Source: Vesta saturnalis
Taxonomy: Eukaryota > Arthropoda > Insecta > Coleoptera > Lampyridae
Length of the DNA: 64,000 bases
Direction: 5' to 3'
NCBI GenBank assembly: GCA_036346205.1
Contig: JARFJB010001965.1
Location: 5,209,001 to 5,273,000 of the forward strand
Position numbers and translations under genes: made by a program. The notes below the pieces were generated by a model. The model was not told where the DNA came from and did no database searches. It saw only the letters and a program-made list of their open reading frames with translations. The first letter of the stretch is position 1, and each line of letters begins with the position of its first letter. Shown here piece after piece: positions 11,067 to 22,874 of this stretch.

Positions 11067-11555
11067 GCAAAACCTAGCAGTTTTTTCAAAATGCATCGAT
11101 TTGCATAAAAATTTGGGAATAAGTTCAACTTACCCTCCACTTCAAAATCTATATTACACTGATGGGCACTTCTCATTTTTAAGGGTGGGGTCTAAACTAC
11201 CCCTTATTCCCAAAACCTACACATTAAAGCTTAAAGTGAGTAAGAGTTGGTTCAGATGAGTTGAATAATGATTGATGCTTTGGAATATTATTTCAGAATA
11301 TTTCAACCCTTAAAAACCACCCCTTATAACATTGTAATGCCATAAAACTATTTTATTTTATTTTGCCACCATAATGTTCTTTATACGCCTCCAAATGCGG
11401 GCGTAATGTGGTCTTTATAGCACGGAAATGTCATTGTTGCTAAGCAGCATGATTGACAGATAACCCATGACATGATATTTCACGTAAGTTGAAAGAATTA
11501 TTGAAACAACAACCTTACTATACAACCTTTATTAATTTAACAATAATAATATTAA
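11067..11555. other. No gene seen
   Basis: AT-rich sequence. Two phrases around ACTACCCCTTAT (11200) and ACCACCCCTTAT (11317) resemble each other. No coding or RNA gene was recognised. Confidence 0.5.
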
Positions 11556-11697
11556 TAGCAATATCACAGTATCTTAGTAACAACAAATTAGTCTTTGCGT
11601 TTTCACCTTCCATTTTCGAATGCAAATTATTTACAAACAAACAGTACCTTAGGAACAATTTAGCAATATCACAGTATCTTAGTAACAACAAATTAGC
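11556..11697. repeat. Direct repeat, 37 bp, spaced 105 bp
   Basis: The segment starting TAGCAATATCACAGTATCTT occurs at about 11556-11592 and again at 11661-11697, essentially unchanged. The spacer also has a half-similar phrase (AGTACCTTAGGAACAA). This is a local duplication. Confidence 0.8.
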
Positions 11698-11816
11698 CTA
11701 CTGTCGACTTTATTTCACTGCATTTGCATTTAAAAACTTGCCGAAAATACTGAATCTTTTTAAAATTTTGTTCCAATTTCATGGTGCAAAATAAAATAAA
11801 ACATTGTATGTACCAC

Positions 11817-11914
11817 GGGCATAATTGTAGATTATGGCTCTCAGGAATATAAAAGCCCTCCGCTTCGCGTCGGGCTTTTAACATTCCCTCAACCCATAAT
11901 CTTCTGATTATGCC
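11817..11914. repeat. 98-nt near-perfect hairpin with GC-rich apex
   Basis: The arm at 11817-11858 starts GGGCATAAT and ends AAAAGCCC. The arm at 11871-11914 starts GGGCTTTTA and ends ATTATGCCC. They pair with only a few mismatches. The apex TCCGCTTCGCGTC is strikingly GC-rich for this neighbourhood. It looks like a compact foldback element or a structured RNA. Confidence 0.75.
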
Positions 11915-12020
11915 CTTAATACATAAATATCTATTAATAGATATAAACAGAAAAAAAAACATGTACAATTACATACAAAAATATATTTACATACAATGAT
12001 ACAAATGTGTATGATACACG

Positions 12021-12026
<6 letters not shown>

Positions 12027-12070
<44 letters not shown>
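12027..12070. repeat. (TA)n microsatellite
   Basis: A pure TA run directly left of the long-TIR element at 12088. A matching run lies beyond its other end (14001-14053), consistent with TA-target insertion into TA-rich DNA. Confidence 0.95.
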
Positions 12071-12075
<5 letters not shown>

Positions 12076-12087
12076 CGCGCAACGTCT

Positions 12088-13938
12088 AATCGTTAATTTC
12101 TAATACGGTGATGTTATGTAAGTCAACATGAACAACATTTTAAAAATGTTTTTAAATATACAGGGTGCTGCAAAAAAAATGGCATATCAAAGTTATGTTT
12201 TTTTAAATGGCACACCCCGTATATTGATTTTTTTTTAATTTTACATAAAAAATATGTAGCACTTTCATAAGGTTTCCCTATACCTACATACAGTGTGTTT
12301 CAAGTTATATCAATTTTTCTGAAAATGTAGAGTTTTAGGAAAAATTAAATATCTCCTAATAAAATTAACTTCAACAAATTTACTCTTAGCTTTAAGTAAA
12401 ATACTGTTCCCTTAAACTATTTATTGACTGAATAGTCAACACTTCTTCACAGGGTGTTCATTTTTGAGTTAAATTAGTAGAACATTCATACTGAAATATT
12501 CGGCTTAATGGAACACCCTGTATTTTATACGCTTGTTGGACTAACTTTCAACTTTTATAAAGGTTTCCTATGCCTAAATCTTCAAATTTTCAACTTTATT
12601 TAATAATTTTTGGAATTTGTCTGTTCATGTATCATTTTTCACTAACTTGATCAAGAACCCATAAGGAATAATCAATACGTTTTTGAAAGACTGTGCTATA
12701 TATCCTTTGATGTATTTGTATATGAAAAGGGTGCTATTTAAGTTTCTTTAAAATCCTTCACACACTAGGCTGACTAATTCCTATTTCTCTTGCAATAACT
12801 CTTGTACTAGTATTTTGGTTGTCAACAACGGAACCATATACCAAAAACTCATTATCATCATCATTTGTAACAGGCTTCACTTTTAGTTATTCTGGGTGAG
12901 CTATACTTCCCGTATCACGATATGTTTGAAGTAACCTTTCAAAAACCTGTGTATCGGGATGCACCCGCTCTGGGTATTTTACTGAGTACTCTTCAAGCAA
13001 GTAAACAATTTTCATAGCATTCACCAATGGTTAAAATCATATCAATTCTTCCTTGTTGTGAATAAACCATTATTAAATTGAAAACAGACTCGGAAAAAAT
13101 AACAATACATAATGACAAAAGTCTCAACCAATGTCAGAATTTTAACATTAACAAATCCGTTATCGGTAATTTCACAGCACACTACAAAACTTACAAGATT
13201 ACTCACATTAACATTATTTGTTAATATATAAATTACAAATATCTGAAATCCATCACGTACACACAAAATTGGTACCGATATTTCTACTTATTGGTAAAGA
13301 AAACTACTACTACATTAGCAAAAAGACATTAAGTACGCATTTTGGGAGTATATTTCAATTTACAAATGATACACGAACAGACAAATTCCTACATTATTAA
13401 ATAAGTTGAAAATTTGAAGATATAGGTATAGGAAACTCTTATAAAAGTTGAAAGTTAATTAAGTAAGCTAAACGATAAGCTTATACATAAAATACAGGGT
13501 GTTCCATTTAAAATAAGCCGAATATTTCAGTATGAATGATCTACTAATTTATCTGAAAGAAACGAACACCCTGTAAAGAGGTGTTTACTATTCAGTCAAT
13601 AAATAGACAAAGGGAACAGTATTTTACTTAAACCTAAGAGTAAATTTGTTGAAGTTAATTTTATTAGGAGATATCCAATTTTTCCTAAAACCCTACATTT
13701 TCAGAAAACTTGATATAATTTGAAACACTCTGTATGTAAGTATAGGTAACCCTTATGAAAGTGCTACTTATTTTTTAGGTAAAATTCAAAAATGCAATAA
13801 TGTACGGGGTATAGCATTTAAAAAAACATAACTTTGATATGCCACTTTGTTTTGGAGCACTCAGTATATTTAAAAATATTTTTAAAATGTTGCTCATATT
13901 AACCTATATAATATCACTGTATTAGAAATTAACGATTA
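12088..13938 (-). mobile_element. Long-TIR Tc1/mariner-like deletion derivative
   Basis: Arms at about 12088-12600 and 13395-13938 are inverted copies. Each arm contains several units opening with ACAGGGTG and closing with CACCCTGTA or near forms (12163, 12450-12527; mirrored 13495-13575). The centre encodes only the N-terminal part of a transposase on the minus strand. The catalytic domain is gone, so the element is non-autonomous. Just right of the element, 13940-13992 ends GATTCACCCTGTA, which looks like the end of yet another Tc1-type element. Confidence 0.75.
12640..13040 (-). pseudogene. Transposase N-terminus inside the long-TIR element
   Basis: The reading starts at the ATG at 13040 (MILTIGECYENCLLA). 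Frame breaks follow, and then EYSVKYPERVHPDTQVFERLLQ, a HTH segment IAREIGISQPSV, and RILKK; further on a HPFHIQIHQ linker leads to FQKRIDY. This order is that of the insect HTH plus DDE_3 Tc1/mariner-like transposases. Stops and shifts occur at several places, and nothing of the DDE catalytic core follows. It is the internal remnant of the deletion derivative. Confidence 0.65.
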
Positions 13939-13996
13939 TATGCCGCTTCGCCGTAGAACTCCGGGGCGTCGGTCCTGATTCACCCTGTATATATAC

Positions 13997-14000
<4 letters not shown>

Positions 14001-14053
<53 letters not shown>
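14001..14053. repeat. (TA)n microsatellite
   Basis: A TA run directly after a CACCCTGTA transposon end. Confidence 0.95.
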
Positions 14054-14054
<1 letters not shown>

Positions 14055-15229
14055 GGTAATGTAAATCTTCATGCTCCGATTTGTGCTTTTCGAATTTTTC
14101 AAACAAAGTGTCATCAGTTCTTTAATCATAACTCATTTATTTTTTATGATGGAAAGCTGATTAAAAAATCATTTTGTAGATTTTTCAAGATCTATAAGGC
14201 TATGTATAAATCACTTTAAAGCCCTTAGATTTAAAAGAGGGTGAGCCGTAAGGGCTCAAACAAGATAGTGATCGCACGTAAATACAGGTTTTAAACGGTC
14301 ATATCTCGTTTAATTTTTATCATTAAAAAAATTTATGGGATGCAAAATTTTTGGAAATTTAAAAAGCAACACTTTGATACTCCAGCATTTTTTACGTATC
14401 TCCAGTACTTTTGGAGTTATTATGAAGAGAAGGGCATTTTTTACGAAATTGCAGAAATTCGTTTTCGCTGTTAGGTTAATTTTTTTCAAAATTAAGCATT
14501 CTAAACAGATCTATACTAGAAGGTATTAATAATACATGAATAAAGAGAATTAAAAAAGGGCGACGACTAATTTTAATTAGGGTGGTAATCAGGTGGTTGT
14601 TTTCACTGATTTTTTCGCTGAAAAAGGTAGAGACCGACTTTCATCATAACTCTCTCAATTTTTATGCTACAGACTTTAAAAAAAAGAAAAGAAAGGTTTT
14701 TTGAAATACTTTAAATAAGATTTTCCCGTTATTTGACTTTGAAACTCTCAAAAATAGTGTTTGACGAACAAGAGCTAACCTTTAACGAGTCATAGCTCGG
14801 TTCGTATTGATCATACAGCAATCATAAATATTTATAATAAAATATTTACTCTTTATAGTTTTTTCGATAAAATGCATACTGATTTTTTCGATGAAAACAG
14901 ATACCTTCAGTAGCGAATAACTTGAAAAGTATTAATTTTACAAAAAGAATGTATAGAAAATTTTTCTATAGATTCCTGTGGTGAAAATGTAATAACAAAT
15001 TTCCACCCCCGAGATGGGGTGGAATCCACCTTCAAGGTGAAAGCGCCCTTTGGAATAATATAGACTTTGATCCTTGGGCTATTCCCTACCTACTGTCAAA
15101 ATTTCAAGTAAATCGATGCATTTTTAAAAAATTGCCAAGTCAAAACCTTCGTTTCCTGTACAATAGGTAGGTTATTGATGTTTCAATCACTTGAAAAGTC
15201 ATTATTTAGATTACCGTATGATTTAAAAC
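14054..15229. other. Unclassified AT-rich interspersed-repeat-like sequence
   Basis: No protein is recognised. Phrases such as GGTCATATCTCGTTTAATTT (about 14299) and CCACCCCCGAGATGGGGTGG (15004) have the look of high-copy insect repeats of unknown class. The second is a local palindrome-like phrase. Confidence 0.4.
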
Positions 15230-15760
15230 CTGAATATCTGGTTTTTTATTGTTGTCATTCACTTCATGCGTTTGTATAATGACCCCTTGATTAGATTCTA
15301 TTTGAACCTTAGATTTCTTCGCTTTTTGGTATTTCTTTCGTGGCTTCTGAGTAAAATTTGAGTTGACTTGGATCTTTTATATCGTTGTGATTATTAGAAT
15401 GATGACTAGTCTTCAGCCTAATAACTTGATTTTTTAATTTGTAACATAACCATCCTTACAGTTTTAACAAATCATTTTTTGATTTGATTATTTCATCCTT
15501 GCAGTTTATTAATTTGATTAGGATCGTGTTTAGTGAGCACACTGTTGCGTCAGTAACTTTAGGGTCACAAACCGAACTGAGTAAAGCGGTATTTTCACAT
15601 AACTGTTTATCACAACAAATTATTGTCGTATAGTATATTTTTTTGTGTTTTTTTGTTAGCACAGCTTGTATGTGAGCAGTTTTCACAGTTTATGCATTTT
15701 AGGCGTTTATAAACGGCAGGTTACCGCACTTAGAAAGTGACACGTCAGCCTTGCATGCCG
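15230..15760 (-). pseudogene. Possible LINE ORF1 fragment (Cys-rich, then coiled coil)
   Basis: On the minus strand a Cys-rich segment with CINCENCSHTSCA-type spacing is followed, after a frame change, by CDKQLCENTALL. Then comes a heptad-like LNTILIKLINCKDEIIKSKNDLLKL stretch (given here only as a landmark, about 15456-15560) and a basic tail. PHD-like Cys/His motif, coiled coil and basic region is the layout of ORF1 proteins of CR1/Jockey-type LINEs. No endonuclease or RT follows. I am unsure of the family. A host Cys-rich gene fragment is possible but less likely given stops and context. Confidence 0.35.
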
Positions 15761-16839
15761 CTATTACACTTACTGTTAATTAACGACGTGCCCAAATCGA
15801 GTAACTTTTTGTTTCACACATGTTATATTTAAGCAAGAGAGAAAGAAAAAGTACTTGGGGTATTTTTCAGACTTTACCTTAAAATCTAATTGACGCTGAC
15901 GCCAGCAATTAATTTTCTGATCTGATCACAAGTTGGAACTAATTTAAACGTTATCTTTTTCATCTTACCTTAAAGTTTCTTCAGGAATTCAACCCACGTT
16001 ACCGGCCTTCAATTTTTTGGCCTTAGGTTCAGATTTCTTGTGCCTTAATTATGATTAAACGTTTTATCGCTATTGTTCAACTGTAAAAATTTATAATATT
16101 TATAAATTCTGTTATTGTTTTTATCATTGAATTATTTTTAATCTAGCCTGATAATGGCAACATAATTTTCGAAATACGCCGCTTGTTTTAACGTTAATAT
16201 AATTAAGAATCATATAGGAAAAAATTTGTGTATTTAATTCATACATTTGATTGTGCTACCTCATTATGAGTATTTATTCTGACTATACTATAGTCGAATT
16301 TAATTAGTTTTATGTGTGTTAGTTCCTGTTTATTAGCTTATTTCCTTTTTAATACTGTTTCAAATTTTTATTTTTTGTTTTTTCCATTTATTTGTATTTT
16401 TGTATTTACCTCGGTAATTCCAATCAATTATTTTTAAATTAAGTCTGAAATATTTATTACATACTGCTTTTTAGTAATAATAAATCTGGCCGATGGACTT
16501 CGGCACAACACTTTCTCGTGTAAGGAAACTAACTGTTGCCCGCAGCAATTCCTAACTCCGTAGAACTTACTAGATATACATACTTATACCTACAAAATTA
16601 TTTTTTTCTTATTCACCCTGTATTTTGCAAATCACTGTATATTTTTACATATTTGGATAATATGAGAAATTAACTTTAAAATACTTTAGATTTGTTTTTG
16701 AAACTATGATATGGTATATTAAAAAAAAATGTAATAATTGTTTTTGCAAAACCGGAAGCGCTAAAAATATTTCAATATAGTAGTTTAGCAGCTATATACG
16801 TCTACTATATAATCCCTTAATTCCAAGATTTTATTTGTA
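15761..16839. other. No gene seen
   Basis: AT-rich sequence with poly-T runs. The phrase ATTCACCCTGTATTTT near 16612 looks like an isolated Tc1-type element end. Confidence 0.5.
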
Positions 16840-17580
16840 TCCGAAGGATAGTTATGAGGGATTGAAATTTTCAAATTTGAAAATTTCTAAAGCCGGTCCT
16901 GAATAAGTTAGAGAAATCTCATAAAGCTCATTATATTTTCGTTATATGTGACTATAAAATACGTAAATTTAAAAAATAAATACCATAGCCGTTTTCGAGA
17001 AAATCAATTTTGAAAAAAAGGGCAATTTTAACCCCGTAATTAAGGGGAACCTTTTATTTTTTTCAAAAATATTTACAAACCGTTCGAAAGCATGTACTTT
17101 TATTTACTAGTTACGATTTTCAAATTGCAAGTAGCTTTTATGCTTTCTTAGTGACAGCGCAAGCGCCGAAATGTACCAAAATCGCCATATTTCCGCCATT
17201 TTGAATATAACATTTTTTAAAAATACTTTTTCGATCGGGGTTTAGGGTTACTAACTTTCCACCAAAAATAAAGACTTTCTGGCTCTCGTTTTGGAAATGC
17301 ACCCCCAAAAAAACCACCCTCATTTCGCCCCCCATTAATTGATTTTTACGAAAAGCCAGTTTTATACATAACTTTCAGATATTTAGGCCCATGTCAAATC
17401 TTATTAAAATCGATCAAATAGTCTCGGAGCCACACACAGACAGACATACACGAAATTTTTTTTCGCGAAATCGATGTTTTTCGACTCAGGGGCACGAAAA
17501 CGTTGAAATCCACGACCAAAAAATTCCAAAATTTTTTTTCAATTACAATACTTTCGCTTAGTAATACGAGAAAGTAATAA
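16840..17580. repeat. Unclassified repeat-like block with CAGACAGACATACACG
   Basis: This block contains GGCAATTTTAACCCCGTAATTAAGGGG-like text (17020-17050). Further on is GAGCCACACACAGACAGACATACACGAAATTTTT (landmark only, 17426-17460), followed by a CTCAGGGGCACGAAAACG phrase. Such text recurs in many insect repeats whose class I cannot name. No credible protein is present. Confidence 0.35.
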
Positions 17581-19654
17581 GAAAATTCGCAAAAATCGGA
17601 AGAAAATTCTTGGGTTGTGCGTCTTGTAGAAATAATAAACTGATAAAAGAAAGCTGATTTATACTTTTTAAATGAATTTTTAACAAAATGCGAAAGAAAT
17701 AAAAAAATCCGCTTAAATACAAATAGTAAATAAAATATATCTTAGTCAGATCATTTTACATGGCACGAGATTAAATTGACCATCAAATCATTACCTCGTT
17801 AGTAGTTTACGTTTTTATAATTTAGGCAATGTTACAATAATCTCCCTTTTGATACGGCAATCTTCCTAAATTCCTGTGATTTCCGTGACTGTCCATGGAA
17901 ATCACAATATTCACAGCGAAATCATAAGACGTGCACATTTTTTAAGGAGTGAACACTCGGTATCATTGAATCGGTTGTAAGTCAAAAAGGGCAATGAAAC
18001 GATTTAATGATTTAAACAACAGTAAATCTTCCTCATAATCCTGATCATCAGTACTCTCATATTTTCAAATTCAAAATGGTATCTTTCGATTACTACGTTG
18101 TCTGATTTTATACAAAATTATCTTTAGTGAAACAATATTCAAATATGGAGGGCTGACAAAGTAAAACGAAATGCACAATTATTAATTGTTAGATATTTCT
18201 TCGAATTTAAGTGTTATATTAATAATAAGCAATTATTCAAGAACCCTTATATTATAATTTTGGCAAATTGCTGACGTGCTGCAATTATGAACGGTTAAGA
18301 GAGTGAGGTTAACAATAGGTATTTATGGGAAAATTATATCAGTTCCATAATTATATCAGTTCATAAATTAATGAATAAACTCGTTAGTGCATATGTTGCC
18401 TACGTATTTAGCTAGGAATATTCATATGTACTATTTTTCAAGTTTTAATAAATAGGTGCACAAATACTAATTGTGAAGTGCGCTTCGAATGGTGAAATGA
18501 TTCCGTTGTTTTTTTTTATGTATATCATGCAATAACACGAATTTCCAGATAATATATTTAGATGCAGTCAACTTTCTCTAATTTCTTACAAAACAATGTA
18601 AACAAATGCAAGAAACGTGTTCGATTAAAGTAGGCTTTTAAAACAAAACAATCGTAGAAAATTCACTACATTGACATGCATCTGAATGACAAATCCTTGA
18701 ATGACATCAATACATGATAGTTAATAGTCAATGCTTATCGTCTTAGTACCTTCACTATATCTGATCTAGATCACATTGTCTTAACTATACAACGAACAAT
18801 CCCATGAATTACAATGTCAGTATACAGGTGTGACTTGATTTATTTTCATTATAAATAATACGTAAGTAAACCTTGTGATTAATTCTAATGCTGGAAATAT
18901 TTTTCAGTTTATAATACATGTATGGAATATTTATCTTATTTAGTTTAGTGTTAAATGGACCGGTATGACATACATTTCCTTTAAGGATGCACTGAACAAT
19001 TGCCCCTAATCCATGCAACGTCAGCGGAAGTAAACATTTTGAGGATAAGTTGCTTAACTAACAGGTCAACGGTTGTATCACATGAATTCAAAATTATTCG
19101 ACTCTCTAATTGTATGTATTTTAGTAGATTATAGTACTATTTAGGTATGGATTACATGTTAGTATTTTACAATACACATTCTTATGGCACTTAAATTATT
19201 AAATATACTTTACATATGTGTACAATCACAAATATTTTATTTTCTATAATCAAATCATACTCATTCATATTAATTAGACGTTTATGCTGATTAATAATAT
19301 CTAATTAAATTAAACCTGACTAGCTTATCTTTATTTTATAATTAAAACTTAAAGTAAAAACATACTGGACGCTCCAGATTAATTGCAAAAATCAAGTAGC
19401 AGCGAAACCAGGTTGAGTCAGACAGAGCCTCATTTAACCCATTAGTGCATATGATCCGATAAATCTAATGCCGTGTTTATGCAACCCTGCTTTCACGTAA
19501 ACCTAACCTTGTTTTTGTAACAGGTGTTGATGACACGTTTCAGGTATAACCTGATTCATCTCGTTTTTACAGTTTAATAAGTTAAAAGTGCACTAAAAGC
19601 TCTATTCAACGAGACGACAAGGGTACGGATTTTTTATTTTAATTTTTGATAATG
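17581..19654. other. No gene seen
   Basis: Two kilobases of AT-rich sequence without protein resemblance, long repeat or RNA gene that I can support. Confidence 0.55.
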
Positions 19655-21267
19655 TAGATAATTTTTTAAGCTTCCAGTTTGACCGGAAGCGCACATAGTT
19701 TTATTTTTTTAAATCACACTGTATATATGTTTTTGAATTTTGCATTGCTTATTTTTTTCTCAATACATACGTATAATATTCTTATAGGGTTTTATACAAA
19801 AAAATTAGAGAAAAATGCAATCGAAAGTTTTTCAATTTTATTATACGATTAGAAGAATCAAACAAACCGTAGGCAGCGTACGTCAACAAAATCGCATCGC
19901 AATTGTTTTGTCGTTTATTGCAATTGACAATCAGATAAAAGTTTAATTTGATTTCAATCGAAATAATTGTTTAAAATGAAAAAGTGAAAAAGTTGACCTG
20001 TTGTTAATTTTCGGTGAATGTAAACGTAATTCTCGACGAGCGGTTGAATTATACGCACAAAGATATCCCAATAGATACCATTCTTCCGAAAGTTACATAC
20101 GAAAAATTGAGCAATCGCTTAGAATGCGTGGAACATTACCAGGAGTACATGATCAGAATTTAGAACAACAAAGAAATGTTTTGACCGAAGATATTGAAGT
20201 ACAAATATTGGGTTATTTTAGAGTAAATCCACGGTCATCTATTAGACATGTAGCGCAAGAAGTAGGTGTATCAGTTGACTCAATTCACAGGACATTAAAA
20301 AAATTCAAAATGCTGCCGTATAAAGTCGATTTGGTTCAACACTTGCGGTCTCAAGACTGATCGGAGATTAACTTTGATTGCATGGATAGTTGAGCAATGT
20401 GATCACAATCCATTATTTTTAGATCATATTTTATGGACAGATGAATCCAAGTTTACAAATAATGGAGTTATTAATAAACAAAATAATCGTTATTGGTCTG
20501 ACGAAAACCCTCATTGGTCAATGGAAACTAACTATCAAACCGTATGGGGTACTAATGTTTGGTGCGGTTTAATTGGAAACCAATTACTAGGGCCTTATTT
20601 CTATGATGGTAGTCTAAACGCCAATAGGTATCGTGAATTTTTAGATAACGTGCTACCAACAATGTTCGATGAGTTTCCTCTGCTTCTGCGACAACAATTG
20701 TATTTCCAGCAAGATGGAGCTCCAGCTCACAACGCGTTAATAGTAAAAGAATATCTTAACCAAACGTTCAATGAACGATGGATAGGAACTAACGGCCCGG
20801 TAGAATGGCCTGCGAGATCACCGGATCTTACACCGTTAGACTTTTTCTTGTGGGGTCATTTAAAAACAGTGGTGTATGCCGATCCACCTTTAAATGTTAT
20901 AGACTTAAAGAATAAAATTACAGCTGCATGTGTTAATTTAACTACGCAGCAAATCAAAAAAGCAACTAACCATGAACTCTGGCGACGATTAGAAGCATGT
21001 CTAGAACAGAATGGTGGCAACTTTGAACAATTTATTCGCTAATTATGACTGATTTTGTTTAATTTTTCTAATCATATAATAAAATTGAAAAACTTTCGAT
21101 GGCATTTTTCTCTAATTTTTTTTTATAAAAATCCTATAAGAATTTTATACGTATGTATTGAGAAAAAGATAAGCAATGCAAAAATGCAAAAATATATATA
21201 CAGTGTGATTTAAAAAAATAAAATTATGTGCGCATCCGGCCAAACCGGAAGCTTAAAAAATGATCTA
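19655..21267 (+). mobile_element. DD41D Tc1/mariner-like element, nearly complete
   Basis: A 1.6-kb element with TA at both ends and long TIRs (about 19655-19845 and 21080-21267). The TIR starts TAGATAATTTTTTAAGCTTCC on the left, and the right end mirrors it with few changes. Inside the TIR is a TCACACTGTATATA phrase. The single gene on the plus strand is a DD41D transposase with only two single-base frame breaks. TIRs and coding sequence are well preserved, so this is among the youngest DNA transposons in the window. Confidence 0.85.
19976..21042 (+). pseudogene. DD41D transposase, two frameshifts
   Basis: A cut-and-paste transposase. The probable ATG at 19976 is followed by one extra A (ATGAAAAAGTG), after which the frame runs LLLIFGECKRNSRRAVELY and an HTH with VAQEVGVSVDSIHRTLKKF. 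A second single-base shift near 20350 separates this from the catalytic half (about 20355-21042). Catalytic Asp 1 is in LWTDESKF, Asp 2 in QQDGAPAH, and the third acidic residue in PLDFFLWG. I count 41 residues between Asp 2 and the third Asp, hence DD41D. The domain also shows RYWSDENPH and WCGLIGNQLLGP. All three catalytic residues are intact, so only the frameshifts kill it. The reading ends at TAA 21042. Confidence 0.85.
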
Positions 21268-21374
21268 AACCAAGCACTTAATAGAGTATTTGTAAATGAA
21301 TAAAAAACTATTTAAACACTTTCTTGTGAAACGCAATACAAAAGAGTTATTGAGTGCGTCCGATTATATTGAAC

Positions 21375-21382
21375 GCACTGTA

Positions 21383-21452
<70 letters not shown>
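21375..21452. repeat. (TA)n microsatellite
   Basis: A long TA run between the DD41D element and a piggyBac fragment, sitting directly at the fragment's left (5') break. Confidence 0.95.
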
Positions 21453-21454
<2 letters not shown>

Positions 21455-22200
21455 GGCAAAAGCGACAAACAAAAAGTTTTTGGAATAGGAGGAGATACTG
21501 TATTATCTCTTATAACCACTTCTAAAATACCTCCTAATCAAGGATCTAAATTATTTTTCATCTGTTAGCCTATTTCGGCATTTGACACAACTTGGTTACT
21601 GTGCGACTGGTACTATTCGCGACAATAGAGTTGAAAAATGTCCACTGATGGAAAAACAGAGGTTCGTATGACTTTAGGTCGGGAAGTGAAAACACGGTAT
21701 GTTTAGTGCGATAGAAAGATAATAAAGTTGTACCTTGTGCAACTAATTTTGATTCCATTGCCGAAGGACAATGTTACAGATGGTCTAAAGGTTCAAAAGA
21801 AAAAATTGTTGTAGTTCAACCTTTACTATTTCAAAATACAATAGTGGCATGAGCGACGTTTACAAAATGGACCAGTTGGTAGCCAATTATCGAACCAGAA
21901 TGAGGCACCGGAAATGGTGGTGCCCCATAATTTGTTAGTTGTTGAATTTCTCAGTAACCAATGCGTGGCTGTTGAAAAGGATATGTCCTACAGCCAAATA
22001 TTGTGATTCTTTGATGAGTTTTCGAAGAAACCTAGCAAACTGTCTCCTCAAAACGTATGGTACCCCGTCGATGAAAGTAAAAATAATATAGAGTCCTGTA
22101 AACGATGTTCGTTACAATGGTCGCGATCACTGGCCGGACTATGTAAATACCGAAAGTTTGAACTGCATCCAAAACATTGTTCAAAAATTATCATACATTT
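21447..22200 (+). pseudogene. piggyBac-like transposase fragment
   Basis: Plus strand, starting inside the (TA)n run. Recognisable segments in order: YTGKSDKQKVFGIGGD, SKIPPNQGSKLFF, TQLGYCATGTIRDNRVEKCP after a frame change, then YRTRMRHRKWWCPI and a C-terminal RYNGRDHWPDY. This is the middle and C-terminal part of a PGBD-type piggyBac transposase. The DNYFTS segment is destroyed and the GVDKMDQ-type segment reads DVYKMDQ, so catalytic Asp residues are lost. Several stops are present. The N-terminal half is missing at the microsatellite. Confidence 0.75.
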
Positions 22201-22874
22201 TAATTTTTTTATCTAGTCGGTTTGTATACAATCCGATGTATCGGATGATGTGTATTTTTTTTCTTTTGTAAGAATTTTTTTTGTGACAAATTTCCTTCAT
22301 TTTATAATAAAATGTCAGAGATCATAGTAATAACATTATTTCCACTCCTGTTCATATTCTATTAACCACTACAAGGGTTTGTTCATTATTTTTAGTGGTG
22401 AAAGTTTCTCTAATATATAAATATATAGTTAATTGTGCTGTGGTCCATTTTTACGCACTGGAAAAATTGTTTTTATGTTTGTTAGTTCCTTAAAAAGATT
22501 ATGATAACTGTGATATTTTAGATAGATTGAACAATCTATACCACACGTGGCGTTAAAATTAGAGATGGATTTGAACCGAACCAACCCGAACCTTACACTC
22601 AATTTGTAAATTTTACAGAGAAATTTCGAGTAATGCGATTCGGTTCGTTCCCTGAATCGAAACGAACCTGGTTCGCTTTGATCAATGCATCTAACATAAT
22701 TCGCCCGGTACTATCGGAACAGTTCCTTTTTTAAACAGATCATTTCGTATATCCAATTATTCTAATCCATTAAGTAAATGTTTGGTATTTATTAGTCCCT
22801 TTTTTGTCTCGTTTCTAACGTTTCATTGTATAGAAAGTACGAAAAACATAGCGCGACCGTCAGCTATGACACAA
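22201..22874. other. No gene seen; GAACC-rich phrase
   Basis: 22565-22690 holds clustered GAACCGAACC / GGTTCG phrases with internal inverted symmetry. It could be a terminal region of the hAT-like element that follows. The rest is AT-rich. Confidence 0.4.

Noticed and set aside
11489..11794. 101-residue frame
   Set aside because: Spans a 37-bp direct repeat in AT-rich DNA; no domain and Leu/Ile/Asn-rich by composition.
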